NCBI RefSeq assembly: GCF_900101685.1
Contig: NZ_FMZZ01000002.1
Coordinates: 124,001 to 188,000, forward strand
Length of the DNA stretch: 64,000 nucleotides
DNA from: Actinokineospora iranica
Lineage (GTDB): Bacteria; Actinomycetota; Actinomycetes; Mycobacteriales; Pseudonocardiaceae
Direction of reading: 5' to 3'
Below, one piece after another: positions 49,651 through 59,249 of this stretch (the first letter of the stretch is position 1; each line of letters opens with the position of its first letter). The notes below the pieces were generated by a model, which was not told the DNA's origin, did no database searches, and saw only the letters and a program-made list of their open reading frames with translations. The translations under genes and the position numbers were made by a program.

Positions 49651-51576
49651 CTAGTTCAAATCCCGGTCTTGGGCGAGCACGCCCGCGGTCGGCTGGCTGA
49701 TCAGGTCCGAGGCCCACCCGGTGACCCGCAGCGCCACATCCTGCGCGGTGAGCCCGAGCCGGACCAGGACCTCGTCGCGGGTGCCGTGGGTGTGGAACTC
49801 GTTGGGGATGCCCAGGTCGCGCAGCGGCACGTCGACGTTGGCGTCGCGCAGCAGCGCCGCGAGCGCCCAGCCGAACCCGCCGTGCCTGCCGCTGTCCTCG
49901 ACCGTGACGACGAGCCGGTGGCCCGCGGCCAGCCCCGCCAGCTCGCCCGGGACCGGGGCCACCCAGCGCGGGTCGGCCACGGTGACCCCGATGCCCTGGT
50001 CGGCCAGCCGCTCCGCGGCCGCGAGCCCGAGGGCGGCGAACGAGCCGACCGTGACCAGCAGGACATCCGGGCTCTCGCCCTCGGCCGGGCGGCGCAGCAC
50101 GTCGACCGAGCCGAGCCGCTCGACCGCGGCGATGTCCTCGCCCACGGTGGCCTTCGGGAACCGCAGGACCGACGGGCCGTCGTCGATGGCGACCGCCTCG
50201 CGCAGCTCCTCGCGCAGCGTCGCCGCGTCGCGCGGGGCGGCGATGTGGATGCCGGGGATCACCCCGAGGATCGACAGGTCCCACATGCCGTGGTGGCTGG
50301 GGCCGTCCGGGCCGGTGACACCAGCCCGGTCGAGCACCACGGTGACCGGCTGCTTGTGCAGGGCCACGTCCATCAGCAGCTGGTCGAAGGCGCGGTTGAG
50401 GAACGTCGAGTAGATCGCGACCACCGGGTGCAGGCCCGCCATCGCCATGCCCGCCGCCGAGGTGATGGCGTGCTGCTCGGCGATGCCCACGTCGAAGCAG
50501 CGGTCCGGGAACCGCTCGGCGAACGGGGCGAGGCCGGTGGAGCGCAGCATCGCCGCGGTGATCGCCACCACGTCCTCGCGCTCGGCGCCGATCTTGGCGA
50601 GCTCGTCGGCGAACACCGAGGTCCACACGGTGCCCTTGGACTTGCGGGGCTTGCCGGTGACCGGGTCGATCGGGTCGGTCTGGTGCATCTGGTCGAGCTC
50701 GTCGTTCTCGGCCAGCGGGTAGCCGTTGCCCTTGCGGGTGACCACGTGCACGATCACCGGCCCGCCGAAGTCCTTGGCCCGGCGCAGCGCGCCGTCGAGG
50801 ACCTCGAAGTCGTGGCCGTCGACCGGGCCGAGGTACTTCAGGCCCAGGTCCTCGAACATCGCCTGCGGGCTCAGCGCGTCCTTGATGCCGCGCTTGGCGG
50901 CGTGCAGCGCGGCGTAGAGCGGCTTGCCGACCACGGGGGTGCCCTGCAGGACGCGCTTGCCGCCCTCCAGCGCGCGCTCGTAGCCGGGGCGCAGCCGCAG
51001 CGAGGCGAGGTGGTCGGCGAGGCCGCCGATCGTCGGGGAGTAGGAGCGGCCGTTGTCGTTGACCACGATGACGACCGACCGGTCGGTGCCTGCGGCGATG
51101 TTGTTCAGCGCCTCCCAGCACATGCCGCCGGTCAGCGCGCCGTCGCCGACCACGGCGACCACGCTGCGCCGCTCGCCGCGCAGCTCGAAGGCCTTGGCCA
51201 GGCCGTCGGCGTAGGACAGCGCGGTGGAGGCGTGGCTGTTCTCCACCAGGTCGTGCTCGCTCTCGTCGCGGCACGGGTACCCGGAGATGCCGCCCTGCTG
51301 GCGCAGGTCGTCGAACGCGTCGCGGCGGCCGGTGAGGATCTTGTGGACGTAGCCCTGGTGGCCCACGTCGTAGATCAGCGGGTCGTGTGGCGAGTCGAAC
51401 ACCCGGTGCAACGCGATCGTCAGCTCGACGACCCCGAGGTTGGGGCCGAGGTGGCCCCCGGTCCTGGTGACCTTGTCAACCAGGAACGACCGGATCTCGA
51501 CGGCCAGCCGATCCAGCTCGTCGGCGGTCATCCGCCGCAGATCGGCCGGTCCGTGCACAGACTCCAGCAGGGTCAC
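49651..51576 (-). CDS. dxs: 1-deoxy-D-xylulose-5-phosphate synthase
   Basis: A 641-residue thiamine-diphosphate enzyme making DXP from pyruvate and glyceraldehyde-3-phosphate, the first step of the MEP isoprenoid pathway. Visible are [18 protein letters not shown] and [16 protein letters not shown] at the N-terminus, the ThDP motif [19 protein letters not shown], the transketolase middle [17 protein letters not shown] and [17 protein letters not shown], and the C-terminal domain ending [18 protein letters not shown]. Length is standard. It is monocistronic in appearance, with argJ 86 bases downstream having its own promoter. Confidence 0.97.
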   Translation of the reverse strand: MTLLESVHGPADLRRMTADELDRLAVEIRSFLVDKVTRTGGHLGPNLGVVELTIALHRVFDSPHDPLIYDVGHQGYVHKILTGRRDAFDDLRQQGGISGYPCRDESEHDLVENSHASTALSYADGLAKAFELRGERRSVVAVVGDGALTGGMCWEALNNIAAGTDRSVVIVVNDNGRSYSPTIGGLADHLASLRLRPGYERALEGGKRVLQGTPVVGKPLYAALHAAKRGIKDALSPQAMFEDLGLKYLGPVDGHDFEVLDGALRRAKDFGGPVIVHVVTRKGNGYPLAENDELDQMHQTDPIDPVTGKPRKSKGTVWTSVFADELAKIGAEREDVVAITAAMLRSTGLAPFAERFPDRCFDVGIAEQHAITSAAGMAMAGLHPVVAIYSTFLNRAFDQLLMDVALHKQPVTVVLDRAGVTGPDGPSHHGMWDLSILGVIPGIHIAAPRDAATLREELREAVAIDDGPSVLRFPKATVGEDIAAVERLGSVDVLRRPAEGESPDVLLVTVGSFAALGLAAAERLADQGIGVTVADPRWVAPVPGELAGLAAGHRLVVTVEDSGRHGGFGWALAALLRDANVDVPLRDLGIPNEFHTHGTRDEVLVRLGLTAQDVALRVTGWASDLISQPTAGVLAQDRDLN

Positions 51577-51646
51577 GCGTCGTCACCTCGTCCTGTGGTC
51601 AAACGGCTGGTCTCCTGCTCTGGGCCGAGTTCTCGCCACTAACCGG

Positions 51647-51696
51647 CTCGATCCAGACCTCGATCCAGTCTACGAGTGGCGGAAGGCCGCCACTCG
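51647..51696 (+). promoter_or_regulatory. Direct and inverted repeats upstream of the 51750 gene
   Basis: CTCGATCCAG occurs twice in direct orientation (from about 51647), followed by a perfect inverted repeat CGAGTGGCGG-AAGG-CCGCCACTCG at 51673-51696. Situated in the divergent gap between dxs and the Pro-rich protein gene, it could be an operator or a leader hairpin. Confidence 0.5.
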
Positions 51697-51749
51697 GAGG
51701 CGTCGCCCACATCCGCACAATCGGCGCAATCCGCGCACAAGATCTCCCT

Positions 51750-53318
51750 ATGCTCGGCCGGGTGCCCATCGCATTCGACACGACCGGCCTGCGCCAGACC
51801 GACCCGAGCACCTGGCAGGCCGCGGGCGGCGACGTCGTCCAGTTGCACTACTTCAACCTGGTCCCCGACCTGCCCGGCTCCCTGCGCGACCAGGCAGGCC
51901 TGCGCCGGGCGATGGCGGCGGCGTGCGCGGCCCAGGGCGCGGCCCTGGTCGAGGCGTGGGTGCTGGCGGTGGACTCGGTGCCCGCCCTGTTCCAGATCGT
52001 CAAGCTGCCGCAGCCGGGGCGACCGGCGGGGGTGACGTTCGTCGGCAGCTTCACGTTCCCGAAGGCCGCCTGCGGCGCGGTGCTCAAGCTGATCGCGGCC
52101 GAGGGGCCGGTCACCGGGACACGGGAGGCGGCGGTCATGGCCCAGGTGGGCCCGCAGGGCATGGTCATCGCGCACCCGTACGCCCCGGACCTGCCCGCGA
52201 GCGCCGCGGACGACCCGGCCTGGGACGCGCGCTTCCCGGACCACCCCCTCACCCGCGTCCGCGCCTGGGCGCACCGCACGGTCGCCACGGCCCGCGTCGA
52301 CCCGGGCTTCGCCCAGCTGCCGGAGTTCGACCCGGCCCCACCGCCGCAGCGGGCGCACCCGGCCCCGCAGGCGGTCCCGGCTCCACCGGCTGCGCCCATG
52401 CCGCGGCCAGCACCCCTCCCACAGCGGGCACCCGTTCCGCAGCCAGCACCCCTTCCACCGGCCGCGCCCGTTCCACACGCCGCACCAGTTCCACAGCAGG
52501 CACCGGCCCCACCGGCACAGGAGGTCCCGCCGCGGACACAGCCTCCGCAGGTGCCCCCGCCGCAGGCGCAGTCCGCGCAGCCGCGCCCAGTCCAGCCCGA
52601 TGCTCCGAAATCGCCCGCCGAGGTGGGCGACATGCTGGTGTCCGTGGCGCTCGGTCTGCCGCTGGCCGGGTATCTGCCGGTGTGGCACGACGGCGGGCTG
52701 GTGTCGTACTGGCGGATGAAGGACCCGGCCGCCACCCTGGCCCGGCTCGGCCGGGGCGTGGTCTCCCGCGCGGAGGTCGACACCCGCCGCTACCGGGAGT
52801 GCGCCATGCTCAACGCGGCCGGGGGCACGATGCTGCTCCTGGAGCGGTTCCGGTCCGAGGGCGGCGGCATCGCCGCGGAGAACCACGACCTGGAGCCTGC
52901 CACCGAGGAGCAGGCGCGGGCCGCGATCACCGATGCGGCGCTCGCCGAGCTGTACGAGTGGATCGGCGAGTGCGTGCTCGCCGCCGCCCAGCGCGGCGAG
53001 TTCCTCGCCGTCGAGTCCGGGGGCTGGACGGTTCCCCTGCGGCCGTGCCTGCTGTCCATGGTGCGCCCGCACCCGAACGGGCAGGAGGTGTTCTCCGTCG
53101 TGGAGGCGTCCCCGGTGCCGGTGGGCGCCCCGATCTGGGTGGACGACCAGCCGGTCGACGGCGACGGCCAACTGCTCGCGGCGCCGAGCGACGACGCCCG
53201 GCTGCGGGCCGTGGGCCACCTGACCAGGTTCGCGGTGGACGCGTGGGGCGTTCACCCGTTCGAGTTGGGACTGTCGTTCGGTCCCAACCCGACGATCTCC
53301 ACGGCCGCCACCGGGTAG
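51750..53318 (+). CDS. Large uncharacterised protein with Pro-rich linker
   Basis: A 522-residue protein in three parts. Residues 1-185 form a globular domain (PIAFDTTGLRQTDPSTWQAA, VVQLHYFNLVPDLPGSLRD, GVTFVGSFTFPKAACGAVLK). Residues about 190-295 are a low-complexity linker dominated by Pro, Ala and Gln. Residues 300-522 form a second domain (VGDMLVSVALGLPLAGYLPV, ENHDLEPATEEQARAAIT, FSVVEASPVPVGAPIWVDD, AWGVHPFELGLSFGPNP). No signal peptide or membrane segment. Related N-terminal sequences occur in Pseudonocardiaceae beside genes of the next type. No function is known. ATG 51750 lacks an obvious ribosome-binding site; GTG 51762 is an alternative. Confidence 0.6.
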   Translation: MLGRVPIAFDTTGLRQTDPSTWQAAGGDVVQLHYFNLVPDLPGSLRDQAGLRRAMAAACAAQGAALVEAWVLAVDSVPALFQIVKLPQPGRPAGVTFVGSFTFPKAACGAVLKLIAAEGPVTGTREAAVMAQVGPQGMVIAHPYAPDLPASAADDPAWDARFPDHPLTRVRAWAHRTVATARVDPGFAQLPEFDPAPPPQRAHPAPQAVPAPPAAPMPRPAPLPQRAPVPQPAPLPPAAPVPHAAPVPQQAPAPPAQEVPPRTQPPQVPPPQAQSAQPRPVQPDAPKSPAEVGDMLVSVALGLPLAGYLPVWHDGGLVSYWRMKDPAATLARLGRGVVSRAEVDTRRYRECAMLNAAGGTMLLLERFRSEGGGIAAENHDLEPATEEQARAAITDAALAELYEWIGECVLAAAQRGEFLAVESGGWTVPLRPCLLSMVRPHPNGQEVFSVVEASPVPVGAPIWVDDQPVDGDGQLLAAPSDDARLRAVGHLTRFAVDAWGVHPFELGLSFGPNPTISTAATG

Positions 53319-53365
53319 GGTTTCCCCGCGACACAGGGGGACGAACCGCGCACGGGGGGACAGCT

Positions 53366-54358
53366 ATGACCGAGCCAGGCCCGGTGATGGAGCAGGCGGA
53401 ACTCGCCAGGCTCACCAAGGAAGTCGGCCGCGCGCTGGTGCGCGCGGCGGGCCCGGACTGGCAGCGCATCCGCGCCGAATACCGTTCGGCGGGCAGACAC
53501 ATCGAGGTCGACGTGCTCGTCACCAGCGCGGGCGAGGACGCCCCGCACCCGGTGCGCCCGCCGATGGAGGTCGTGGAGGGCCTGGGCCGGATCCGGGCGG
53601 GCATGTACCGGCCGGGCCGGGGCACGTGGCTCAGCGCGGTGTACGAGATCGAGCCACCCGGCGCGTTCGCCTGCGAGTTCGAGCCGGACGTCGAACCCGC
53701 CTGGCGCCGCGTCCCGCCCCCGATCGGCTTCGCCGACGAGTTGCGGACCTTCCCCCGCTCGGAGGAGTTCATCCCGGACTGGTTCCGCGCCCGCGCGGGC
53801 CTGCCCCCCGCGGTGTCGAGCGAGACCCAGGCCGCCCACACCCCGCCCGGCGGCATCGAACTCCCCACCGCGGGCAAGCACGCCGCCGACGCTCCACAGC
53901 AAACCGACGGCCTCCCGACGGGCCAGCCGACCAGCGGTGGGCCCGGCAGCGGTCAACCAGGCAGTGGTCAACCAGTCGGTGGCCAGCACGGTCCCGGCCA
54001 GGCGGGCGGCGGCCACCCCGGCCCGGGCCAGCCGATCCCGGCTCACCACCGGAGCGGACAGCACGCGGGTGCCGGGCAGCCGGGCGGCTCGTGGCCCGGC
54101 GGTCCCGGCCGACCGCCCGCGGGTCAGCCGGGCCAGCACTCAGGCGGCCGCCCGCCCCAGGGACCGCCGAATCCCGGCGCGCCCAGCGGCCCCCCGCCCC
54201 GCCCGGACGGCGGCGGCAGGCACGCGAGCCCGCCGCACCCCGGCGGCAGGCCGCCACAGGGACCAGCGCCGACCCCCGGCCGCGGTTTTCCACCCCCGCA
54301 AGGGTTTCCGCCACCGGACGGCCCGCCCCAGCGGTTCACCCCGCCACCAGCCCAGTGA
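53366..54358 (+). CDS. YezG-like N-terminal domain protein with long Gly/Pro/Gln tail
   Basis: A 330-residue protein. Residues 1-150 resemble the YezG/DUF600 immunity fold: ALVRAAGPDWQRIRAEYRS, GMYRPGRGTWLSAVYEIEPP, CEFEPDVEPAW and a C-terminal helix ELRTFPRSEEFIPDWFRARA. Residues 160-330 are a flexible tail of Gly, Pro, Gln and His with repeated GQPG-type units. In related genomes such heads are fused through similar linkers to C-terminal toxin domains (TNT type), but none is present here; the tail ends in FTPPPAQ. It may be a toxin-less derivative or adaptor. Start ATG 53366, GGGGGGAC upstream. Confidence 0.6.
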   Translation: MTEPGPVMEQAELARLTKEVGRALVRAAGPDWQRIRAEYRSAGRHIEVDVLVTSAGEDAPHPVRPPMEVVEGLGRIRAGMYRPGRGTWLSAVYEIEPPGAFACEFEPDVEPAWRRVPPPIGFADELRTFPRSEEFIPDWFRARAGLPPAVSSETQAAHTPPGGIELPTAGKHAADAPQQTDGLPTGQPTSGGPGSGQPGSGQPVGGQHGPGQAGGGHPGPGQPIPAHHRSGQHAGAGQPGGSWPGGPGRPPAGQPGQHSGGRPPQGPPNPGAPSGPPPRPDGGGRHASPPHPGGRPPQGPAPTPGRGFPPPQGFPPPDGPPQRFTPPPAQ

Positions 54359-54532
54359 CCTGACCACCTCGGTGGCCTGGGCAACCCAGTGACCAGACCA
54401 GCGCGGTGACTTGAGCAGCGCGGTGACCACCAGCACGGCGACTTGAGCAGCACGGCGACCCAACCAGTGCGGTGACCTGACCGGGGCTAATGACCGGCGA
54501 AGCCGCTGCCTGGCAAGTGCCTGCCGGGCGGT
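54359..54532. repeat. Degenerate tandem repeats between convergent genes
   Basis: No gene. From about 54355 to 54483 an imperfect unit of roughly 16-20 bases close to CAGCGCGGTGACTTGAG recurs five or more times with substitutions. It occupies the gap between the YezG-like gene and the convergent SDR gene and has no clear terminator stem. Confidence 0.6.
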
Positions 54533-55213
54533 CTACCAGGGCAGCGGTTCCCCATGGCGGAAGAACCCGCCGGTGGGGCCGTTGTCGGGCAGGTCGGCCG
54601 CCCACAGGACGCTGGCGGCGCCGGACTCGACCGGGCCGCCGCCGGGGCCGCCCATGTCCGTGGCGACCCAGCCGGGGCAGACGGCGTTGACCAGGATGCC
54701 CTCCCCCGCCAGGTCCGCCGCGAAGGAACGGGTGATGGCGTTCAACGCGGCCTTGGTCACCGCGTAGGCGGGCGTCGACGCGCCCATGCCCGCCAGGGAG
54801 CCGCCCTCGCTGGAGACCATCACCACCCGGGCGGAGCGGGCGCGGCGCAGCAGGGGCAGGAACGCCTGGGTGCACGCCCAAGCGCCCAAAGCGTTGGTGC
54901 GCCAGGCTTCCTCGACGATCTCCAGGTCCGCTGTGGACGGTCGCTGGCCGGTGTCGTAGTGGATCGCGGCGTTGTTGACCAGCACGTCCACCCGGCCCAC
55001 CTCGTCGGCGAGCTCAGCGACCAGGCCGCGCGGGTCGCCGGTGACGTCGAGCGCGCGGGGCAGCACCCGGCCCGTGATCCGGGCCGCAGCCGCCCGGCCG
55101 CGTTCGATGTCGCGGGAGCCCAGGACGACGGTGTCCCCGCGCGCGGCGAGGGCGCGCGCGACCGCGAAGCCGATGCCCCGGTTGGCCCCGGTGACGACCG
55201 CGACCCGGCTCAC
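54533..55213 (-). CDS. Short-chain dehydrogenase/reductase (SDR)
   Basis: A 226-residue classical SDR with the cofactor motif VVTGANRGIGFAVARAL (T-G-x-x-x-G-x-G), the VLVNNAAIHYD stretch (N-N-A), catalytic Ser in VVMVSSEGGSL and the Tyr-x-x-x-Lys in TPAYAVTKAALNAI. An Arg after the first strand pair (GSRDIERGRA) suggests NADP(H). The substrate cannot be inferred. It starts at GTG 55213, overlapping the RNA methyltransferase stop (GTGA), so it is the downstream member of that operon. Confidence 0.92.
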   Translation of the reverse strand: MSRVAVVTGANRGIGFAVARALAARGDTVVLGSRDIERGRAAAARITGRVLPRALDVTGDPRGLVAELADEVGRVDVLVNNAAIHYDTGQRPSTADLEIVEEAWRTNALGAWACTQAFLPLLRRARSARVVMVSSEGGSLAGMGASTPAYAVTKAALNAITRSFAADLAGEGILVNAVCPGWVATDMGGPGGGPVESGAASVLWAADLPDNGPTGGFFRHGEPLPW

Positions 55214-56430
55214 CGCCGCTCCAGCAGGGCGACGCATTCCACGTGGTGGGTCATCGGGAACGTGTCGAACGCGCGCAGGCGGGTCAGGCCGTAGCCGTGC
55301 TCGGCGAAGGAGGCCACGTCCCTGGCCAGGGCCGCCGGGTCGCACGCGACGTAGACGACCCGGTCGGGGGAGCGGGCGGCGATCGCCTCGACCACCTCGC
55401 GGCCCGCGCCCTTGCGGGGCGGGTCGAGCACGACCGTGCGGGGCGCGGGCAGGTCCGCGTCGGCGAGGACGTCCTCGACCTTGCCCGCGAATATCCGGGT
55501 CTGCGGCAGGTCTGCCAGGTTATCCGCGCCGTCTTCTGCCGCCCGGCGGGACGATTCCACCGCCACCACTGTCCCTTGTGGACCGACCTGTGCTGCCAGC
55601 ACCGAGGCGAACAGGCCGACCCCGGCGTAGAGGTCCCACGCCGCGTCTCCCTCGCCCGCCCCGGACCACTCCCCGACGACCTCGGCCAGGACGTCGGCGG
55701 CGTCCGGGTGGACCTGCCAGAACCCGTGCGCGGACAGCCGCCACTCCCGGCGCGCCGCCCGCTCGACCACCGTGGCCGAGCCCAGCACCCGGTGCGGCGC
55801 CAGCACCGGCTTGCCGCTGCGCAGCCGCCCCTTGTCCGGCAGCAGCTCGCTGGCGTGGGTGCGGCCGGTGGCGTCCACCGCGACCTCCAGTTCCGCGCCC
55901 GGGGTCCACTCGCGGTTGGCCAGCACGTCGACCGTGCCCGGCGCGGCGATCACGCAGTCCAGCACCGGCACGACGCGGTGGCTGCGGTGCGCGCGGAACC
56001 CGACGCGGCCCCCGCGGTCGACGGCGAGCCGGGTGCGGGTGCGCCAGTGCGTCAGCCCGCCAGCCAGCTCCTCGACCTCGACGTCCCAGTCGAGCCCGGC
56101 GAGCCGCCGCAGCTGCTCTGCGACGACCGCCGCCTTGAGCCTGCGCTGCTCCGGCCCGGAGGCGTGCTGCCAGTCGCAGCCGCCGCAGCCGCCCGGCACG
56201 GCCACCGGGCACGGCGGGACCACCCGCTCGGGGGAGGGGGTCAGCACCTCGACCGCGTCGCCGCGGCAGAACGAGCCGCCCTTGTCCTCGGTGATCTCCA
56301 CCACTACCCGCTCCCCGGGCAGCGCGTGCCGGACGAACACCACCCGCCCCTCGGCGCGGGCGACGCAGTGCCCGCCGTGGGCGACCGCGCCGACCTCGAC
56401 CTCGAAGCGCTTGCCTGTCCAGTCCGTCAC
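55210..56430 (-). CDS. TRAM-domain RNA methyltransferase (TrmA/RlmD family)
   Basis: A 406-residue m5U-type RNA methyltransferase. The N-terminal TRAM domain (EVEVGAVAHGGHCVARAEGR) is followed by a Fe-S cluster motif CPVAVPGGCGGCDWQH, the SAM-binding WDLYAGVGLFASVLA, a VVLDPPRKGAG motif and the catalytic cysteine in VVYVACDPAALARDVA, with FDTFPMTHHVECVALL near the end. Homologues methylate uridine-747 or -1939 in 23S rRNA or U54 in tRNA; which target applies here is unclear. It overlaps the permease gene by four bases upstream and the SDR by four bases downstream. Confidence 0.92.
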   Translation of the reverse strand: MTDWTGKRFEVEVGAVAHGGHCVARAEGRVVFVRHALPGERVVVEITEDKGGSFCRGDAVEVLTPSPERVVPPCPVAVPGGCGGCDWQHASGPEQRRLKAAVVAEQLRRLAGLDWDVEVEELAGGLTHWRTRTRLAVDRGGRVGFRAHRSHRVVPVLDCVIAAPGTVDVLANREWTPGAELEVAVDATGRTHASELLPDKGRLRSGKPVLAPHRVLGSATVVERAARREWRLSAHGFWQVHPDAADVLAEVVGEWSGAGEGDAAWDLYAGVGLFASVLAAQVGPQGTVVAVESSRRAAEDGADNLADLPQTRIFAGKVEDVLADADLPAPRTVVLDPPRKGAGREVVEAIAARSPDRVVYVACDPAALARDVASFAEHGYGLTRLRAFDTFPMTHHVECVALLERR

Positions 56431-58469
56431 TTGTGTTTGTCCTTGTCGTCGTCCTTACTACTGCCATTGGCCTTGCTTCTATCCAAGGTGAATCCGCGAC
56501 GGATGGCGCCGGGGGCGACCACCTCGCGGTCGGTGACCTTCTCCGACGACGCGAGCTGCCACGGCACGCTGGTCACCATGACCCCGGGCTGGAACAGCAG
56601 CCTGCCCTTGAGCCGCAGCGCGCTCTGGTTGTGCAGGAACTGCTCCCACCAGTGGCCCACGACGTACTCGGGGATGAACACGGTGACCACGTCGCGCGGG
56701 TTGTCGGTGCGCACCCGCTTCACATAGTCCAGCACGGGCTTGGTGATCTCGCGGTACGGCGACTCGATCACCTTGAGCGGCACGGAGAAGTTCTCCTTGT
56801 CCCACTCGGCGACCAGGCGCTTGGTGTCGACGTCGTCGACGTTGACGGTGATCGCCTCGATCACGTCCGGCCGGGTGGCGCGGGCGTAGGCCAGGGCGCG
56901 GCGGGTCGGCAGGTGCAGCTTGGACACCAGCACGATGGTGTGGATGCGCGAGGGCAGCACGAACACCCGCTCGCCCTCGGCGCGGGCAAGCTCCTCGTTG
57001 ACCCGGTCGTAGTGCTTGCGGATCGCGGTCATCAGCGCGTAGATGGCGGCCATGGCCGCGATCGCGATCCACGCGCCGAGCAGGAACTTGGTGATCAGCA
57101 CGACCACCAGGACCGAGCCGGTCATCGCCAGGCCGAAGCCGTTGATGGCCTGCGCGCGCCGCATCCGCCGCCGCTCCGCCGGGTCGGTCTCGGTGGCCAG
57201 CAGCCGGTTCCAGTGCCGGATCATGCCGGTCTGGCTCATCGTGAACGACACGAACACGCCAACGATGTAGAGCTGGATGAGCTTGGTGACCTCGGCGTCG
57301 AACGCGATGACCAGAACGATCGCGAACCCGGCGAGGCCGATGATGCCGTTGGAGAAGGCCAGCCGGTCGCCCCGGGTGTGCAGCTGCCGGGGCAGGTAGC
57401 GGTCCTGGGCGAGGATCGAGCCGAGGACCGGGAAGCCGTTGAACGCGGTGTTCGCGGCCAGCACGAGGATCAGCGCGGTCACGATGGTGATGAAGAAGAA
57501 CCCGACCGGGAAGCCTTCGAACACCGCGCCCGCGATCTGGGCGACCATCGTCTTCTGCTCGTAGCCGGGGGGCGCGTTCACCAGCTGGGTGGCCGGGTCC
57601 TCGGCGACCCGCACGCCGGTGAGCTGGGCGAGCACGATCAGGCCCATCAGCATGACCACCGCGATGCCCCCCATCAGCAGCAGCGTCGTGGCCGCGTTCT
57701 TCGACTTGGGCTTGCGGAAGGCGGGGACGCCGTTGCTGATGGCCTCGACGCCGGTGAGCGCGGCGCAGCCGGAGGAGAACGCGCGCAGCACCAGGAAGAC
57801 CAGGGCCAGGCCCATCAGGTCGCCGTTCTCCGCGTGCAGCTCCAGGTTCGCGCTCTCGGCTGGCATGTCCTCGTTGAGGACGAAACCGCGGAACAGGCCG
57901 TAGCCGATCATGCCCATGATCCCGACCATGAAGGCGTAGGTGGGGATCGCGAACGCGGCGCCGGACTCGCGGATGCCGCGCAGGTTGATCGCGGTGAGCA
58001 CCGCGATCGCGAGGACCGCGAACTCGACCTTGTGGGTGGCCACGAACGGGACAGCCGAGCCGATGTTGGCCGCGGCCGAGGCGATGGACACCGCCACGGT
58101 GAGCACGTAGTCCACGAGCAGGGCGCTGGCGACGGTGAGCCCGGCTCGTCTGCCCAGGTTGACCGTGGCGACCTCGTAGTCACCGCCGCCGGAGGGGTAG
58201 GCGCGGACGTTCTGCCGGTAGCTGGCGACGACGGTGAGCATCACGACGACGACCACCACCCCGACCCACGGCGCGAACGCGTACGCCGACAGGCCCGCCA
58301 CCGACAGCATCAGGAAGATCTCTTCCGGCGCGTAGGCCACCGACGACATCGCGTCGGAGGCGAACACCGGCAGCGCGATGCGCTTGGGCAGCAGCGTGTG
58401 CGCCAGTCGGTCGCTGCGGAACGGCCGTCCGACGAGCAGCCGTTTCGCCGCCGTTGAGAACTTGGACAC
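56427..58469 (-). CDS. APC-family permease, KimA-like potassium transporter
   Basis: A 680-residue membrane protein with about 12 TM helices in the first 480 residues and a soluble C-terminal domain of about 200. FASDAMSSVAYAPEEIFLML and YPSGGGDYEVATVNLGRRAG are conserved in the KimA/KUP-like APC subgroup; SSGCAALTGVEAISNGVPAF and DRYLPRQLHTRGDRLAFSNG follow. The cytoplasmic domain (PSRIHTIVLVSKLHLPTRRA) has a UspA-like look, as in KimA, the c-di-AMP-controlled potassium importer. Two TrkA-type potassium regulators (CeoB, CeoC) are read divergently next door, which supports potassium as the substrate. Confidence 0.82.
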   Translation of the reverse strand: MSKFSTAAKRLLVGRPFRSDRLAHTLLPKRIALPVFASDAMSSVAYAPEEIFLMLSVAGLSAYAFAPWVGVVVVVVMLTVVASYRQNVRAYPSGGGDYEVATVNLGRRAGLTVASALLVDYVLTVAVSIASAAANIGSAVPFVATHKVEFAVLAIAVLTAINLRGIRESGAAFAIPTYAFMVGIMGMIGYGLFRGFVLNEDMPAESANLELHAENGDLMGLALVFLVLRAFSSGCAALTGVEAISNGVPAFRKPKSKNAATTLLLMGGIAVVMLMGLIVLAQLTGVRVAEDPATQLVNAPPGYEQKTMVAQIAGAVFEGFPVGFFFITIVTALILVLAANTAFNGFPVLGSILAQDRYLPRQLHTRGDRLAFSNGIIGLAGFAIVLVIAFDAEVTKLIQLYIVGVFVSFTMSQTGMIRHWNRLLATETDPAERRRMRRAQAINGFGLAMTGSVLVVVLITKFLLGAWIAIAAMAAIYALMTAIRKHYDRVNEELARAEGERVFVLPSRIHTIVLVSKLHLPTRRALAYARATRPDVIEAITVNVDDVDTKRLVAEWDKENFSVPLKVIESPYREITKPVLDYVKRVRTDNPRDVVTVFIPEYVVGHWWEQFLHNQSALRLKGRLLFQPGVMVTSVPWQLASSEKVTDREVVAPGAIRRGFTLDRSKANGSSKDDDKDKHK

Positions 58470-58526
58470 GGAGGCACAGCGTAGGCGGTCCCGTCACCGT
58501 TTCGGAGCAGCCACCGGTAGGTTCCT

Positions 58527-58568
58527 CACTGTCACTCGGTGAGAGTGTCACTCGACGAGTGGACAGTG
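58527..58568. promoter_or_regulatory. Repeat-rich divergent promoter of the potassium genes
   Basis: CACTGTC (58527-58533) and GACAGTG (58562-58568) are inverted repeats; between them GTCACTCG is repeated 16 bases apart in direct orientation. It lies in the 114-base gap between the permease and ceoB and probably controls both. No riboswitch of the ydaO class is visible: the leader is too short. Confidence 0.5.
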
Positions 58569-58583
58569 GACAGGAGGCTGGTC

Positions 58584-59249
58584 GTGCACGTGGTGATCAT
58601 GGGCTGCGGCCGCGTGGGGGCCTCCATGGCCGCCGCGCTGGAGCGGCTGGACCACTCTGTGGCCGTGATCGACAAGGACGCCCAGGCTTTCCGCAGGCTC
58701 GGCGCCGACTTCCACGGCCAGCAGGTCGTCGGCACCGGGTTCGACCGGCAGGTGATGATCGAGGCGGGCATCGAGCGCGCGGGCGCGTTCGCCGCGGTCT
58801 CCAGCGGCGACAACTCCAACATCATCTCCGCCCGGGTGGCCCGGGAGACCTTCGGCGTCGAGCACGTCGTCGCGCGCATCTACGACCCCAAGCGCGCCGA
58901 GGTCTACGAGCGCCTGGGCATCCCCACGGTGGCGACGGTGCCGTGGACGACCGACCGCCTGCTGCGCACCCTGCTCCCCGACGGCGTCGCCTCGGCGTGG
59001 CGCGATCCGACGGGCAAGGTGGCGCTGCTGCAGGTCCCGCTGCACGAGGGCTGGGTCGGGCGCACGGTGAAGGAGTTCCAGGCCGCCACCGGCTGCCGGG
59101 TGGCGTTCGTGATGCGCTTCGGCACCGGCGTGCTGCCCGAGACCAAGACCGTGATCCAGGCCGACGACCAGCTCTACATCGCGGCGCTGTCGGGGACCCT
59201 CAGCGACGTCACGGCGGCCGCGGCGCAGGCGCCGGAGGAGGGACACTGA
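58584..59249 (+). CDS. ceoB: TrkA-family potassium uptake protein CeoB
   Basis: A 221-residue cytoplasmic protein with an N-terminal RCK/Rossmann domain: HVVIMGCGRVGASMAAALER (NAD-binding), VAVIDKDAQAFRRLG and AAVSSGDNSNIISARVAR. The C-terminal TrkA_C domain spans about 140-215 (VPLHEGWVGRTVKEFQAATG). Such proteins gate potassium channels or Trk/Ktr transporters. Start GTG 58584 has CAGGAGG nine bases upstream. It is paired with CeoC by a TGATG overlap. Confidence 0.92.
   Translation: MHVVIMGCGRVGASMAAALERLDHSVAVIDKDAQAFRRLGADFHGQQVVGTGFDRQVMIEAGIERAGAFAAVSSGDNSNIISARVARETFGVEHVVARIYDPKRAEVYERLGIPTVATVPWTTDRLLRTLLPDGVASAWRDPTGKVALLQVPLHEGWVGRTVKEFQAATGCRVAFVMRFGTGVLPETKTVIQADDQLYIAALSGTLSDVTAAAAQAPEEGH

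Noticed and set aside
49651-49675. GTTCAAATCCCG, resembling a tRNA T-loop
   Set aside because: It is the end of dxs in reverse (codons for QDRDLN and stop). No acceptor stem, D-arm or anticodon arm can be built around it.
58470-58583. c-di-AMP riboswitch for the potassium genes
   Set aside because: The 114-base divergent gap is too short and lacks the ydaO core; only short repeats are seen.
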